A stretch of 5,903 nt of DNA from JBFGWM01 sp041588495. Its GTDB lineage: Bacteria > Pseudomonadota > Gammaproteobacteria > Pseudomonadales > JBFGWM01. This document shows, piece by piece, positions 1 through 5,903 of this stretch (its first letter is position 1; the number at the start of each line of letters is the position of its first letter). Under the pieces are notes generated by a model. The model had not been told where the DNA came from. It saw nothing but the letters and a program-made list of their open reading frames with translations, and searched no databases. The stretch spans positions 1-5,903 of the forward strand of contig JBFGWM010000180.1 of assembly GCA_041588495.1 (NCBI GenBank), in the 5' to 3' direction. A program made the translations under genes and the position numbers.

Positions 1-1
1 G

Positions 2-901
2 GTGCTGATGCCGGCGACCGTCAGTCCCCTGTACCGCAAGGCCGTTGCCGACATCGTCAGCAACCAGGGCATCGACATCGAGATCGTGCCCTTCTGCGCT
101 GACCGTGGCACCACCGCGATTGCGGAAGTTACTGCCCACCTGGGTGAGCCTTGCACGGCGCTGGTGATCCCGCAGCCGAACTTCTTCGGTTGCCTTGAGC
201 CGGTTGACGAACTGACCGATCTCGCGCACCAGCACGGGGCCCTGGTGATCGCCGTGGTGAACCCGCTGGCCATGTCCCTGCTGCGGCCCCCGGGCGAGTG
301 GGGTGCGGATGGCGCCGACATCGCGGTGGGCGAGGGCCAGCCCCTCGGCGTGCCCCTGGCCAGTGGCGGACCGTATTTTGGTTTCATGTGCTGTCGCAAG
401 AGCATCGTCCGCCAGATGCCCGGGCGCATCGTCGGCCGCACCGTCGACCTCGATGACAAGCCCGGGTACACCCTCACCCTGCAGGCCCGCGAGCAGCATA
501 TCCGGCGCTCGAAGGCGACCTCGAACATCTGTACCAATCAGGGCCTCGCGGTGACCGCGGCCACCATTTACATGAGCCTGATGGGCGCCCGCGGTCTGCA
601 GGACGTGGCCGGCAGGAGTATCGCGGCCAGCCGCGACCTCGCCCGGCAGTTGCAGGAGATTTCCGGCGTCGAACCGGTGTTCAGCAGTCCGGCCTTCCAC
701 GAGCAGGTCCTGCGCCTGCCGGTCGCAGCGGGTGCGGCACTGGAGGCCCTGTTTGGCGACGGTATTCTCGGCGGCGTCGATCTCGGCGCCTGGTATCCCG
801 GTTACGAGGACGCCCTGCTGGTGTGCGCGACGGAGATGCGCACGGCGGCGGAAATCGCTTCCTATGCCGCGGCGCTCCGTCGCGTCTGCGGGGAGGCCTG
901 A
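2..901 (+). CDS. gcvPA: Glycine dehydrogenase (decarboxylating) subunit 1, 3' part (N-terminus off the left edge)
   Basis: This is the C-terminal two thirds of the alpha subunit of the split P-protein, which with GcvPB decarboxylates glycine on PLP and transfers the aminomethyl group to lipoyl-GcvH in the cytoplasm. 299 codons are visible; family members are about 450 residues. The frame is open to the left edge, and the GTG at base 2 is best read as an internal valine (VLMPATVSPLYRKAV is mid-protein sequence), so the true start is upstream. Family signatures, numbered from base 2, are GEGQPLGVPLASGGPYFGF (110-128), GRIVGRT (141-147), the AREQHIRRSKATSNICTNQ block (162-180) and a helical C-terminal domain ending RRVCGEA. 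The stop is 3 bases before gcvPB, whose ribosome site lies within this gene's last codons, so the two are co-expressed. The PLP lysine is in GcvPB, as expected for this split form. Identification is firm; only the 5' end is missing. Confidence 0.95.
   Translation: MLMPATVSPLYRKAVADIVSNQGIDIEIVPFCADRGTTAIAEVTAHLGEPCTALVIPQPNFFGCLEPVDELTDLAHQHGALVIAVVNPLAMSLLRPPGEWGADGADIAVGEGQPLGVPLASGGPYFGFMCCRKSIVRQMPGRIVGRTVDLDDKPGYTLTLQAREQHIRRSKATSNICTNQGLAVTAATIYMSLMGARGLQDVAGRSIAASRDLARQLQEISGVEPVFSSPAFHEQVLRLPVAAGAALEALFGDGILGGVDLGAWYPGYEDALLVCATEMRTAAEIASYAAALRRVCGEA
890..896 (+). promoter_or_regulatory. Shine-Dalgarno site for gcvPB
   Basis: GGGGAGG lies 8 bases before the ATG at 905, inside the last codons of gcvPA. 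It is a strong anti-16S match at normal spacing and supports 905 as the gcvPB start. It also implies that gcvPB is translated from the gcvPA transcript rather than from its own promoter. Confidence 0.75.
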
Positions 902-904
902 TCG

Positions 905-2419
905 ATGCTGATCTTTGAACACAGCCGCCCCGGCCGACGCGCCGTGTCGCAAGTCGGCGGGCAGTCGGCGCCGGCGCCGGACCTGCCCGCTGAAGCCCTG
1001 CGTACCACGCTCCCGGCCCTGCCGGAACTTTCGGAGTTGCAGGTGGTGCGTCACTACACGCGCCTGTCGCAGAAAAACTTTTCCATCGATACCCATTTCT
1101 ATCCGCTGGGTTCGTGCACCATGAAGTACAACCCGCGGGGTGCATTGCGCGCCGCGAACCTGGCGCCGGTGCTGAACCGCCACCCGTTGACACCGGAAGC
1201 GGCCAGCCAGGGATTTCTCGCCAGTCTGCATGGTCTGCAGGAAATCCTGAAGGACCTTACCGGCATGAAGGGCGTGTCGCTGTGTCCGATGGCTGGCGCC
1301 CAGGGCGAGTTTGCCGGCGTCGCCATGATCCGCGCCTACCACGAGGCGCGCGGCGACACCCAGCGCACGGAAATCCTGGTGCCTGCCGCGGCCCACGGCA
1401 CCAACCCGGCCACCGCGGTAATGTGTGGGTACAAGGTGCGCGAGGTTCCCGTCGACCGTCATGGCGACGTCGACGTGGAGGCCCTGCGGGCGAGCGTCGG
1501 ACCGCAGACCGCGGGCCTGATGACCACCAACCCTTCCACCTGCGGGGTCTTCGAGCGGCGCATCGACGAGATCGCGCGCGTCGTGCACGAGGCGGGCGGG
1601 CTGCTTTATTACGATGGCGCGAACCTCAATGCGATTCTCGGCAAGGTTAAGCCGGGCGACATGGGCTTCGACGTCCTGCACATGAACCTGCACAAGACCT
1701 TCGCCACACCCCACGGCGGCGGCGGTCCCGGTGCGGGACCCGTGGCGGTCAACGACCGCCTGCTGCCCTACCTGCCGGTACCCTTCGTGGGTCGTGCGGA
1801 GGAAAACGGCGAGTCGGTGTACCGGTGGATTGACGAGCGGGAACTGCCCGACTCCATCGGTCGCCTGTCCGCGTTCATGGGGAATGCCGGCATCCTTGTC
1901 CGCGCCTACGTCTACGCGCTGATGCTGGGTCGCGAGGGCATGCACCGGGTCGGCGAGTTTGCCACCCTCAACGCCAATTACATGGCGCGCCGCCTGCAGG
2001 ACGCCGGCTTCGATCTCGCCTACCCGGAGCGGCGCGCCACCCACGAGTTCATCATTTCCCTGAGCCGGCAGGCCAAGGAACTGGGTGTCAATGCAATGGA
2101 TTTTGCCAAGCGGTTGCTGGACTACGGCTACCATGCGCCCACCACCTACTTCCCGCTGCTGATCCCGGAATGCTTCCTGATCGAGCCCACGGAGACCGAG
2201 ACCCGCGAGGAACTCGACGGCTTCATCGATGCCATGATCCGCATTCTTGCCGAGGCGCGCGAGAACCCGGACCTGGTGCGTGGCGCGCCTCACCACCTGC
2301 CGGTGCGCCGTCTCGACGACGTGCGTGCGGCGCGGGAGCTCGATCTCACCTGGTCGCCCGGGGATGCAAATGATTCCCCGGAAGAGCACGGGATCGGGCG
2401 AGCAGCTGCGCGCGACTGA
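905..2419 (+). CDS. gcvPB: Glycine dehydrogenase (decarboxylating) subunit 2
   Basis: This is the complete 504-residue beta subunit of the split P-protein. It carries the PLP-binding active site and works with GcvPA in glycine decarboxylation, feeding the aminomethyl group to GcvH and GcvT. The N-terminal MLIFEHSRPGRRAVSQ is the typical family opening and follows a strong ribosome site. Further signatures are DTHFYPLGSCTMKYNPR (62-78), CPMAGAQGEFAG (127-138), AAAHGTNPATA (161-171), TTNPSTCGVFE (207-217) and YYDGANLNAI (235-244). The PLP Schiff-base lysine is K264 in MNLHKTFATPHGGGGPGAGP, followed by the glycine-rich loop. The C-terminal domain includes YGYHAPTTYFPL and ECFLIEPTETE. After the usual end near the RRLDDVRAARELDLTW block there is a short tail of about 24 polar residues that looks lineage-specific. 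The function call is firm; that a single-chain GcvP is absent from this genome is inferred. Confidence 0.97.
   Translation: MLIFEHSRPGRRAVSQVGGQSAPAPDLPAEALRTTLPALPELSELQVVRHYTRLSQKNFSIDTHFYPLGSCTMKYNPRGALRAANLAPVLNRHPLTPEAASQGFLASLHGLQEILKDLTGMKGVSLCPMAGAQGEFAGVAMIRAYHEARGDTQRTEILVPAAAHGTNPATAVMCGYKVREVPVDRHGDVDVEALRASVGPQTAGLMTTNPSTCGVFERRIDEIARVVHEAGGLLYYDGANLNAILGKVKPGDMGFDVLHMNLHKTFATPHGGGGPGAGPVAVNDRLLPYLPVPFVGRAEENGESVYRWIDERELPDSIGRLSAFMGNAGILVRAYVYALMLGREGMHRVGEFATLNANYMARRLQDAGFDLAYPERRATHEFIISLSRQAKELGVNAMDFAKRLLDYGYHAPTTYFPLLIPECFLIEPTETETREELDGFIDAMIRILAEARENPDLVRGAPHHLPVRRLDDVRAARELDLTWSPGDANDSPEEHGIGRAAARD
2358..2381. terminator. GC-rich hairpin at the convergent gene ends (possible bidirectional transcript-end structure)
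   Basis: CCGGGGA (2358-2364) and TCCCCGG (2375-2381) form a perfect 7-base-pair stem with a 10-base loop. It lies in the last codons of gcvPB and, read on the other strand, begins about 40 bases past the DUF255 stop. No T-run follows on either strand, so it is not a classic intrinsic terminator. It could be a 3' stabilising stem, or chance in GC-rich coding DNA. It is listed because the converging genes leave no other room for a terminator. Confidence 0.25.
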
Positions 2420-2421
2420 AT

Positions 2422-4461
2422 TCAGTCCGCGGCAAGCCGGTCCAGAAGACTGACGAGATCCTGCAGTCCATGAACCGGTGGGTGACAGCGGTCCGCACTG
2501 CATACCACCGCCACCGGCGCACCCGAGGCGCCCGCCCCGGACAGCATCGCCACGGATTCTCCGCACCCGGGAGGCACCAGGTAGTGGCGCGTGGTTCCCG
2601 CGTGTTTTCGGCATGCAGCAACCCAGTCTTCAAGATCATCGGCATTGCCGCGCAGCAGTACGGTCAGTGGCGGATGCAGGTATTCCAGTGCCGCGTGTAA
2701 CAGGCTGCAGCATGCGGCCGGCGCCTGGGTGACGGTGGGCCACGCGGCCTCCAGGGTCCGCCTGGCGGCGTCGAGGTAGGCCGGCTCCGCGCACAGGTGG
2801 CCGAGTCGCAACAGGGCGCGGGCGGCCACGCCGTTGCCGGAAGGCATGGCGTCATCCTGCAGGTCCATGGGCCGGTAGGCGAGTTGCTCATGGTCATGAC
2901 TGGTGAAATGGAAACCACCGCCAGCGGCCGCGAAGCCATCCAGCATGGTGCTGGCAAGCTGGCGCGCGAAGTCGAGGTCGGTGTCCCGCCAGCGGGATTC
3001 AAGCAGGTCGAGGGCCGCCTGCAGCAGAAAGGCGTGGTCATCGAGACAGGCGTTGAAGCGGGCGCGCCCGTCTTTCCAGGTCGCGTGCAGACGGCCGTCC
3101 ACCCACAGGTTTTCGCGAACGAAATCGAGGGCTTCAGCGGCGGCGTCGAGGCTCACTGTGTCCTGCAACGCGGCGCCGGCGCGAGCCAGGCCGCTGATCA
3201 TCAGCCCGTTCCAGCTCGCCAGTACCTTGTCGTCACGGCCTGGCGCCGGTCGCTGCCGGCGTTCCCCGAGCAGCCGTCTGCGTGCGGATTCCAGGCGCGC
3301 ATGATCTTCGCTGCCCGGTACCGGCAGGTTGCGGGGCAGTGACAGGTACAGGTGCCAGCGACCTTCGAAATTGGGCTCCTCGTTCAGGCCGTAGTGTTCC
3401 GCGAAGGCAGGGAACTCCGCTTCGTCGAGCAGCGCTTTCACCGCGTCGCGATCCCACACGTAATAGGCCCCTTCACCGCCCTCGGAATCCGCGTCCAGGG
3501 AAGCGCAGAAGGCCCCGCCTGGCGCACGCATCTCACCGAGGACCCAGTCGACGGTACGCTGCGCCACCTCGGAAAAGAGCGACAGTTGCCCCACTTCCGC
3601 CGCCTCGCCATAGAGTCCGAGCAGGGCGCCGTTGTCGTAGAGCATCTTCTCGAAGTGCGGAATCCGCCACCGGGCATCGGTGGAGTAGCGGCAGAATCCG
3701 CCGCCCAGGTGGTCGAACAATCCGCCGCAGGCCATGTGGAACAGGGTCGCCAGGGCCATGGTTCGCGGTGACGGTTCAGTGGGTGCAACATGCGTTTCTG
3801 CCGCGAGCAGGAACTCGAGGGAGGCGGGCATGGGGAACTTCGGTGCGCCAGAAAAGCCGCCGTGTGCCGGGTCGTAGGCGGCGCGCAACTCGCCGACAGC
3901 GCGCTCGAGGGTATCGGCATCCGGTTGCGCAGGTTCACCCGGGGTCGCTTCAAGCTGGCGCAGCAAGGGTTGCAGTTGTGCTTCCTGGGCCTGGATGCTC
4001 GCCCGCTTCTGCTGGTGGAACGCGGCCACCTGGCGGAGAAGATCGGGAAATCCCGGGCGCCCGTAGGCGGGGCGCGGAGGAAAATAAGTGCCGCTGAAAA
4101 ACGGCAGGTGGGATTGCGGATCCAGGAACGTGGTGAGCGGCCACCCGCCCGCTTCACGGTTCAGGACCTGGTGCAGGGTCTGATAGATGTGGTCCAGGTC
4201 GGGACGCTCCTCGCGGTCGACCTTGATGCAGACGAACAACGCGTTCATGAGCGCCGCGGTTTCGTCGTCCTCGAAGGACTCGTGGGCCATGACGTGGCAC
4301 CAGTGACAGGCCGAGTAGCCGATGGACAGCAGGATCGGAAGGTCCTCGCGCCGGGCTTCCGCCAGCGCCGCCTCGTCCCAGGGCTGCCAGTGCACCGGGT
4401 TGTCCGCGTGTTGCAGCAGGTAGGGGCTGGTCTCGCCCGCGAGTCGGTTAGCGGCCGCCAT
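2422..4461 (-). CDS. DUF255 thioredoxin-fold protein with six-hairpin-glycosidase-like C-terminal region (YyaL/SPATA20 family)
   Basis: This 679-residue cytoplasmic-looking protein (no signal peptide) belongs to the widespread DUF255 family, whose biochemical role is unsettled. The N-terminal thioredoxin-like domain (about 1-155) opens with NRLAGETSPYLLQHADNPVHW and contains the CxxC motif CHWCHVM with C52 and C55, then VDREERPDLD and GGWPLTTFLDP. The remainder resembles an alpha/alpha-toroid sugar-enzyme fold: GGFSGAPKFP (201-210), FDHLGGGFCRYSTD (249-262), PHFEKMLYDN (268-277), DDKVLASWNGL (410-420) and PSGNGVAARALL (540-551). A C-terminal cysteine pair, C654 and C659, sits in the VCSADRCHPPV block where the family usually has one. 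Family length and motif order are normal and no damage is seen. I chose the ATG at 4461 because a GGGGG ribosome site precedes it by 9 bases; an in-frame TTG at 4470 would add three residues but has no spacing. The start overlaps the imelysin gene's end by 14 bases. Confidence 0.93.
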   Translation of the reverse strand: MAAANRLAGETSPYLLQHADNPVHWQPWDEAALAEARREDLPILLSIGYSACHWCHVMAHESFEDDETAALMNALFVCIKVDREERPDLDHIYQTLHQVLNREAGGWPLTTFLDPQSHLPFFSGTYFPPRPAYGRPGFPDLLRQVAAFHQQKRASIQAQEAQLQPLLRQLEATPGEPAQPDADTLERAVGELRAAYDPAHGGFSGAPKFPMPASLEFLLAAETHVAPTEPSPRTMALATLFHMACGGLFDHLGGGFCRYSTDARWRIPHFEKMLYDNGALLGLYGEAAEVGQLSLFSEVAQRTVDWVLGEMRAPGGAFCASLDADSEGGEGAYYVWDRDAVKALLDEAEFPAFAEHYGLNEEPNFEGRWHLYLSLPRNLPVPGSEDHARLESARRRLLGERRQRPAPGRDDKVLASWNGLMISGLARAGAALQDTVSLDAAAEALDFVRENLWVDGRLHATWKDGRARFNACLDDHAFLLQAALDLLESRWRDTDLDFARQLASTMLDGFAAAGGGFHFTSHDHEQLAYRPMDLQDDAMPSGNGVAARALLRLGHLCAEPAYLDAARRTLEAAWPTVTQAPAACCSLLHAALEYLHPPLTVLLRGNADDLEDWVAACRKHAGTTRHYLVPPGCGESVAMLSGAGASGAPVAVVCSADRCHPPVHGLQDLVSLLDRLAAD

Positions 4462-5617
4462 CAGCAGCAACCCCCGTGGCGCCGCTCATGGCTTGTTGCA
4501 GGGTGCGGGTTTCCGATGCCCAGCCCTGCAGGGACGCGATGCTCTGTGACAGGGCCCCCAGTTGATCCGGGTAAGCCAGCTTGTACAGGGATTCGAGAGC
4601 GTCGTGAACGGTGTGTTCCAGGCCGGACCCGAGTTGCGGGTCGATGGCGGCAGCGAGTCCGGCCAGGTCACGGCGTGGGGTGTTCCCCGCGTCACCGACG
4701 TAAAGGGTCTGCAGGGTGGAGCCGAGCGCCGCCAGGCCGCACAGGGGCGGACCGCCGAAGGCGCATTCCAGGTCGGGGTCGGAGGTGCCCTGCAGCGCTG
4801 CGAGCCGACGTTTCAGCAACTCGGTACGGATGATCGCGCGCAGCCCGGAAAGGCGCTTGCGCAACTCGTGCTGGTCGGCGACCGAGCCTGCCACCCGCGA
4901 CGCGTCGAGCATCGAGTCCCATGCGGTGGCCACCTGCCGGACCTGGGTCTCGAGCAGCCTGCAAAGGGCGGCCAGGTAGAGCCGCCTGCGCTGTACCTCC
5001 TCCCCTTCGGCGTTGGTTTCGAAGTCGGCCAGCGGGCGGTCACCGTCCTCACCCCAGAGCAGGAACTCCATGGCGTGGAAGCCGATGCTGACCTCGCTGG
5101 CATCGGTGAGCTGGTGCTGGTCGATCAGTCCCGCCGGCTCGATGCTGACCGTGGTGTCGAACACGATGCCGCTGCGCGGATGGTCCGCCGTGTAGTCGAT
5201 GTATCCGGCCAGCATGGGCCAGGCATCGATGTACTCGCTTGGCGGCGTCGCCGCCGCGGCGTACGCGGGGCCGGCTTCCACCGCGGCCACGAAGGGAACC
5301 GCCGCCAGGTAGGCGTCATGGGCAGAGCGCCAGCGCTCGCGGACCAGGTCGAAATTGCTCGGCTCCGGAGCGGACAGCATCACCCCGACCGTCGAGCACA
5401 GGTCCGCGCTGCGGCGCACGAGCTGGCCCATGCGCGCGCTTCCGGACTCGTCATAGTAGGCGTTGAAGTCCGGCAGGCCGGCCTGGCGGTGGGATGGCAG
5501 GGGCAGTGCGGCCGGTGCACGGGCATCGGACTCCGGTGCCGGATCGGAGTCGCAGGCGGCAAGCGCGGCCAGCAGGACTGCCGCGAGCCATCGCCGCCAG
5601 CCGCGACGGGTATTCAA
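4448..5617 (-). CDS. Imelysin-family (M75-like, ICMP/IrpA-type) lipoprotein
   Basis: This 389-residue envelope protein has a bacterial lipoprotein signal: basic MNTRRGWRRW, a hydrophobic segment at 11-21, then lipobox LAAC with C22 as the predicted lipid-modified residue. Asp follows at +2, which in enterobacteria favours inner-membrane retention. A Pro/Ala/Asp-rich linker (23-50) precedes the imelysin domain. Family marks are RWRSAHDAYL (95-104 region), DAWPMLAGYID (131-141) and the GxHxxE motif GFHAMEFLLWG with H181 and E184. Characterised relatives are iron-regulated, haem- or iron-linked surface proteins, and peptidase activity is doubtful. In the second half E284-C-A-F appears where ICMP-type members carry an E-H-S-C-F-type motif, so that site looks altered; C285 and C293 might form a disulphide. 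The start is TTG at 5617, supported by the signal peptide directly after it and no nearby ATG or GTG. TTG overlaps the TGA of the HAD gene. The family call is firm; iron involvement is inferred. Confidence 0.9.
   Translation of the reverse strand: MNTRRGWRRWLAAVLLAALAACDSDPAPESDARAPAALPLPSHRQAGLPDFNAYYDESGSARMGQLVRRSADLCSTVGVMLSAPEPSNFDLVRERWRSAHDAYLAAVPFVAAVEAGPAYAAAATPPSEYIDAWPMLAGYIDYTADHPRSGIVFDTTVSIEPAGLIDQHQLTDASEVSIGFHAMEFLLWGEDGDRPLADFETNAEGEEVQRRRLYLAALCRLLETQVRQVATAWDSMLDASRVAGSVADQHELRKRLSGLRAIIRTELLKRRLAALQGTSDPDLECAFGGPPLCGLAALGSTLQTLYVGDAGNTPRRDLAGLAAAIDPQLGSGLEHTVHDALESLYKLAYPDQLGALSQSIASLQGWASETRTLQQAMSGATGVAADGGR
4471..4475 (-). promoter_or_regulatory. Probable Shine-Dalgarno site for the DUF255 gene
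   Basis: On the minus strand a GGGGG run ends 9 bases before the ATG at 4461, inside the last codons of the imelysin gene. It favours the ATG over the TTG at 4470, which directly abuts the run. Ribosomes finishing the imelysin gene stop at 4448, just past this start, which fits coupled re-initiation. Confidence 0.5.
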
Positions 5618-5903
5618 GCTGCGCCCCGGAAGCTGATGACCGGCCAGCCACAGGATCTGGCGTGGCGGGCGAGTGTCGGATCGGGGTCGACCGCGATGGG
5701 TTCGCGGACCTTTTCCAGCAGCGGGATGTCATTGTGGGAGTCGGAGTAGAAGCAGCCCGACCACGGCGCGACGCCACGGTCGGCGGCCCACTCCTGCAGG
5801 CGCTCCACCTTCCCCTCCCGGAAGCACGGGGTGCCCGCGACGCGGCCCGTGTAGCGTCCGTCCACCAGCTCCGGGTCGGTGGCGAGCAGGTCCTCGATCC
5901 CGA
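5614..5903 (-). CDS. HAD-IB family hydrolase (SerB-like phosphatase), C-terminal part (N-terminus off the right edge)
   Basis: The last 95 codons of a haloacid-dehalogenase subfamily IB hydrolase are visible, starting with GIEDLLATDPELVDGRYTGR at the window edge. A full-length member is about 215-230 residues, so motif I (DxD nucleophile) and motif II lie outside. Visible marks are TPCFREGKVERL, with the motif III lysine encoded at 5811-5809, and motif IV YSDSHNDIPLLEKV, with the Mg-binding aspartates at 5742-5740 and 5730-5728. VDPDPTLARHARSCGWPVISFR is the usual close of this group. These proteins are often annotated as phosphoserine or histidinol-phosphate phosphatase-like, but the substrate cannot be told from this fragment. 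A GTG at 5865 is internal, because homologous sequence continues upstream without a stop. The gene ends in TGA overlapping the TTG start of the imelysin gene, so they share a transcript. Confidence 0.9.
   Translation of the reverse strand, partial: GIEDLLATDPELVDGRYTGRVAGTPCFREGKVERLQEWAADRGVAPWSGCFYSDSHNDIPLLEKVREPIAVDPDPTLARHARSCGWPVISFRGAA
5624..5627 (-). promoter_or_regulatory. Weak ribosome site before the TTG start of the imelysin gene
   Basis: Minus-strand GGGG lies 6 bases before the TTG at 5617. The match is short, so initiation at this non-ATG codon may depend on ribosomes terminating at the overlapping TGA of the upstream gene. Confidence 0.35.

Noticed and set aside
2..4. GTG at the left edge as the start of the first gene
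   Set aside because: The protein would lack about a third of GcvPA, and the following residues match the middle of the family, so the codon is an internal valine.
3282..4097. A 271-codon plus-strand open frame inside the DUF255 gene
   Set aside because: Very arginine- and proline-rich, typical of an out-of-frame reading of GC-rich DNA; no ribosome site or domain seen.
4468..4470. TTG as the start of the DUF255 protein
   Set aside because: It leaves no gap to the GGGGG ribosome site; the ATG three codons later has 9-base spacing and matches the usual family N-terminus.
3790..4833. A 347-codon plus-strand open frame across the DUF255/imelysin junction
   Set aside because: It spans the junction of two convincing minus-strand genes and has low-complexity Arg/Gly-rich composition and no recognisable domain.
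4562..5749. A 395-codon open frame on the plus strand opposite the imelysin gene
   Set aside because: It mirrors a high-GC gene on the other strand; the translation has no family motif and is rich in G, R and V as antisense shadows are. The minus-strand frame has a signal peptide and imelysin motifs.
5863..5865. GTG as the start of a short 83-residue protein
   Set aside because: The frame stays open to the right edge and the upstream residues (GIEDLLATDPEL) continue HAD-IB homology, so this is a truncated view of a longer gene.
1..5903. A defence system, phage, transposon, CRISPR array or retron-like element
   Set aside because: No transposase, integrase, reverse transcriptase or nuclease domain, no spaced direct repeats and no composition break are visible; essentially every base is in five recognisable genes.

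Overview
The window is a gene-dense stretch of GC-rich bacterial chromosome with five protein genes and almost no non-coding DNA. Only 3 bases (902-904) and 2 bases (2420-2421) lie between genes; the other two junctions are overlaps. Strong G/C preference at third codon positions, a two-gene glycine decarboxylase and the HAD-IB hydrolase type suggest a proteobacterium, perhaps a gammaproteobacterium of the Chromatiales/Ectothiorhodospiraceae kind. That placement is inference from gene style, not from a marker gene.

Plus strand, 1-2419: the 3' part of gcvPA and the complete gcvPB, the two subunits of a split glycine decarboxylase (P-protein) of the glycine cleavage system. The P-protein decarboxylates glycine on PLP and passes the aminomethyl group to the lipoyl arm of GcvH. 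gcvT and gcvH are not in the window; they may lie upstream, off the left edge.

Minus strand, 5903-2422, read right to left: the 3' part of a HAD-IB phosphatase-like gene, an imelysin-family lipoprotein gene, and a DUF255 (YyaL/SPATA20-type) thioredoxin-fold protein gene. HAD stop and imelysin start overlap as TTGA; imelysin stop and DUF255 start overlap by 14 bases. The three are very likely co-transcribed and translationally coupled. Their joint role is not known to me; an envelope, metal or redox link between the lipoprotein and the CxxC protein is only a guess.

The two groups converge tail to tail with 2 bases between stop codons. A GC-rich hairpin (2358-2381) lies inside the end of gcvPB and just past the DUF255 stop, and is the only candidate transcript-end structure. 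I saw no tRNA, rRNA, mobile element, CRISPR array or clear promoter. This reads mainly as ordinary housekeeping DNA; the more unusual points are the coupled minus-strand trio and the divergent second half of the imelysin protein.
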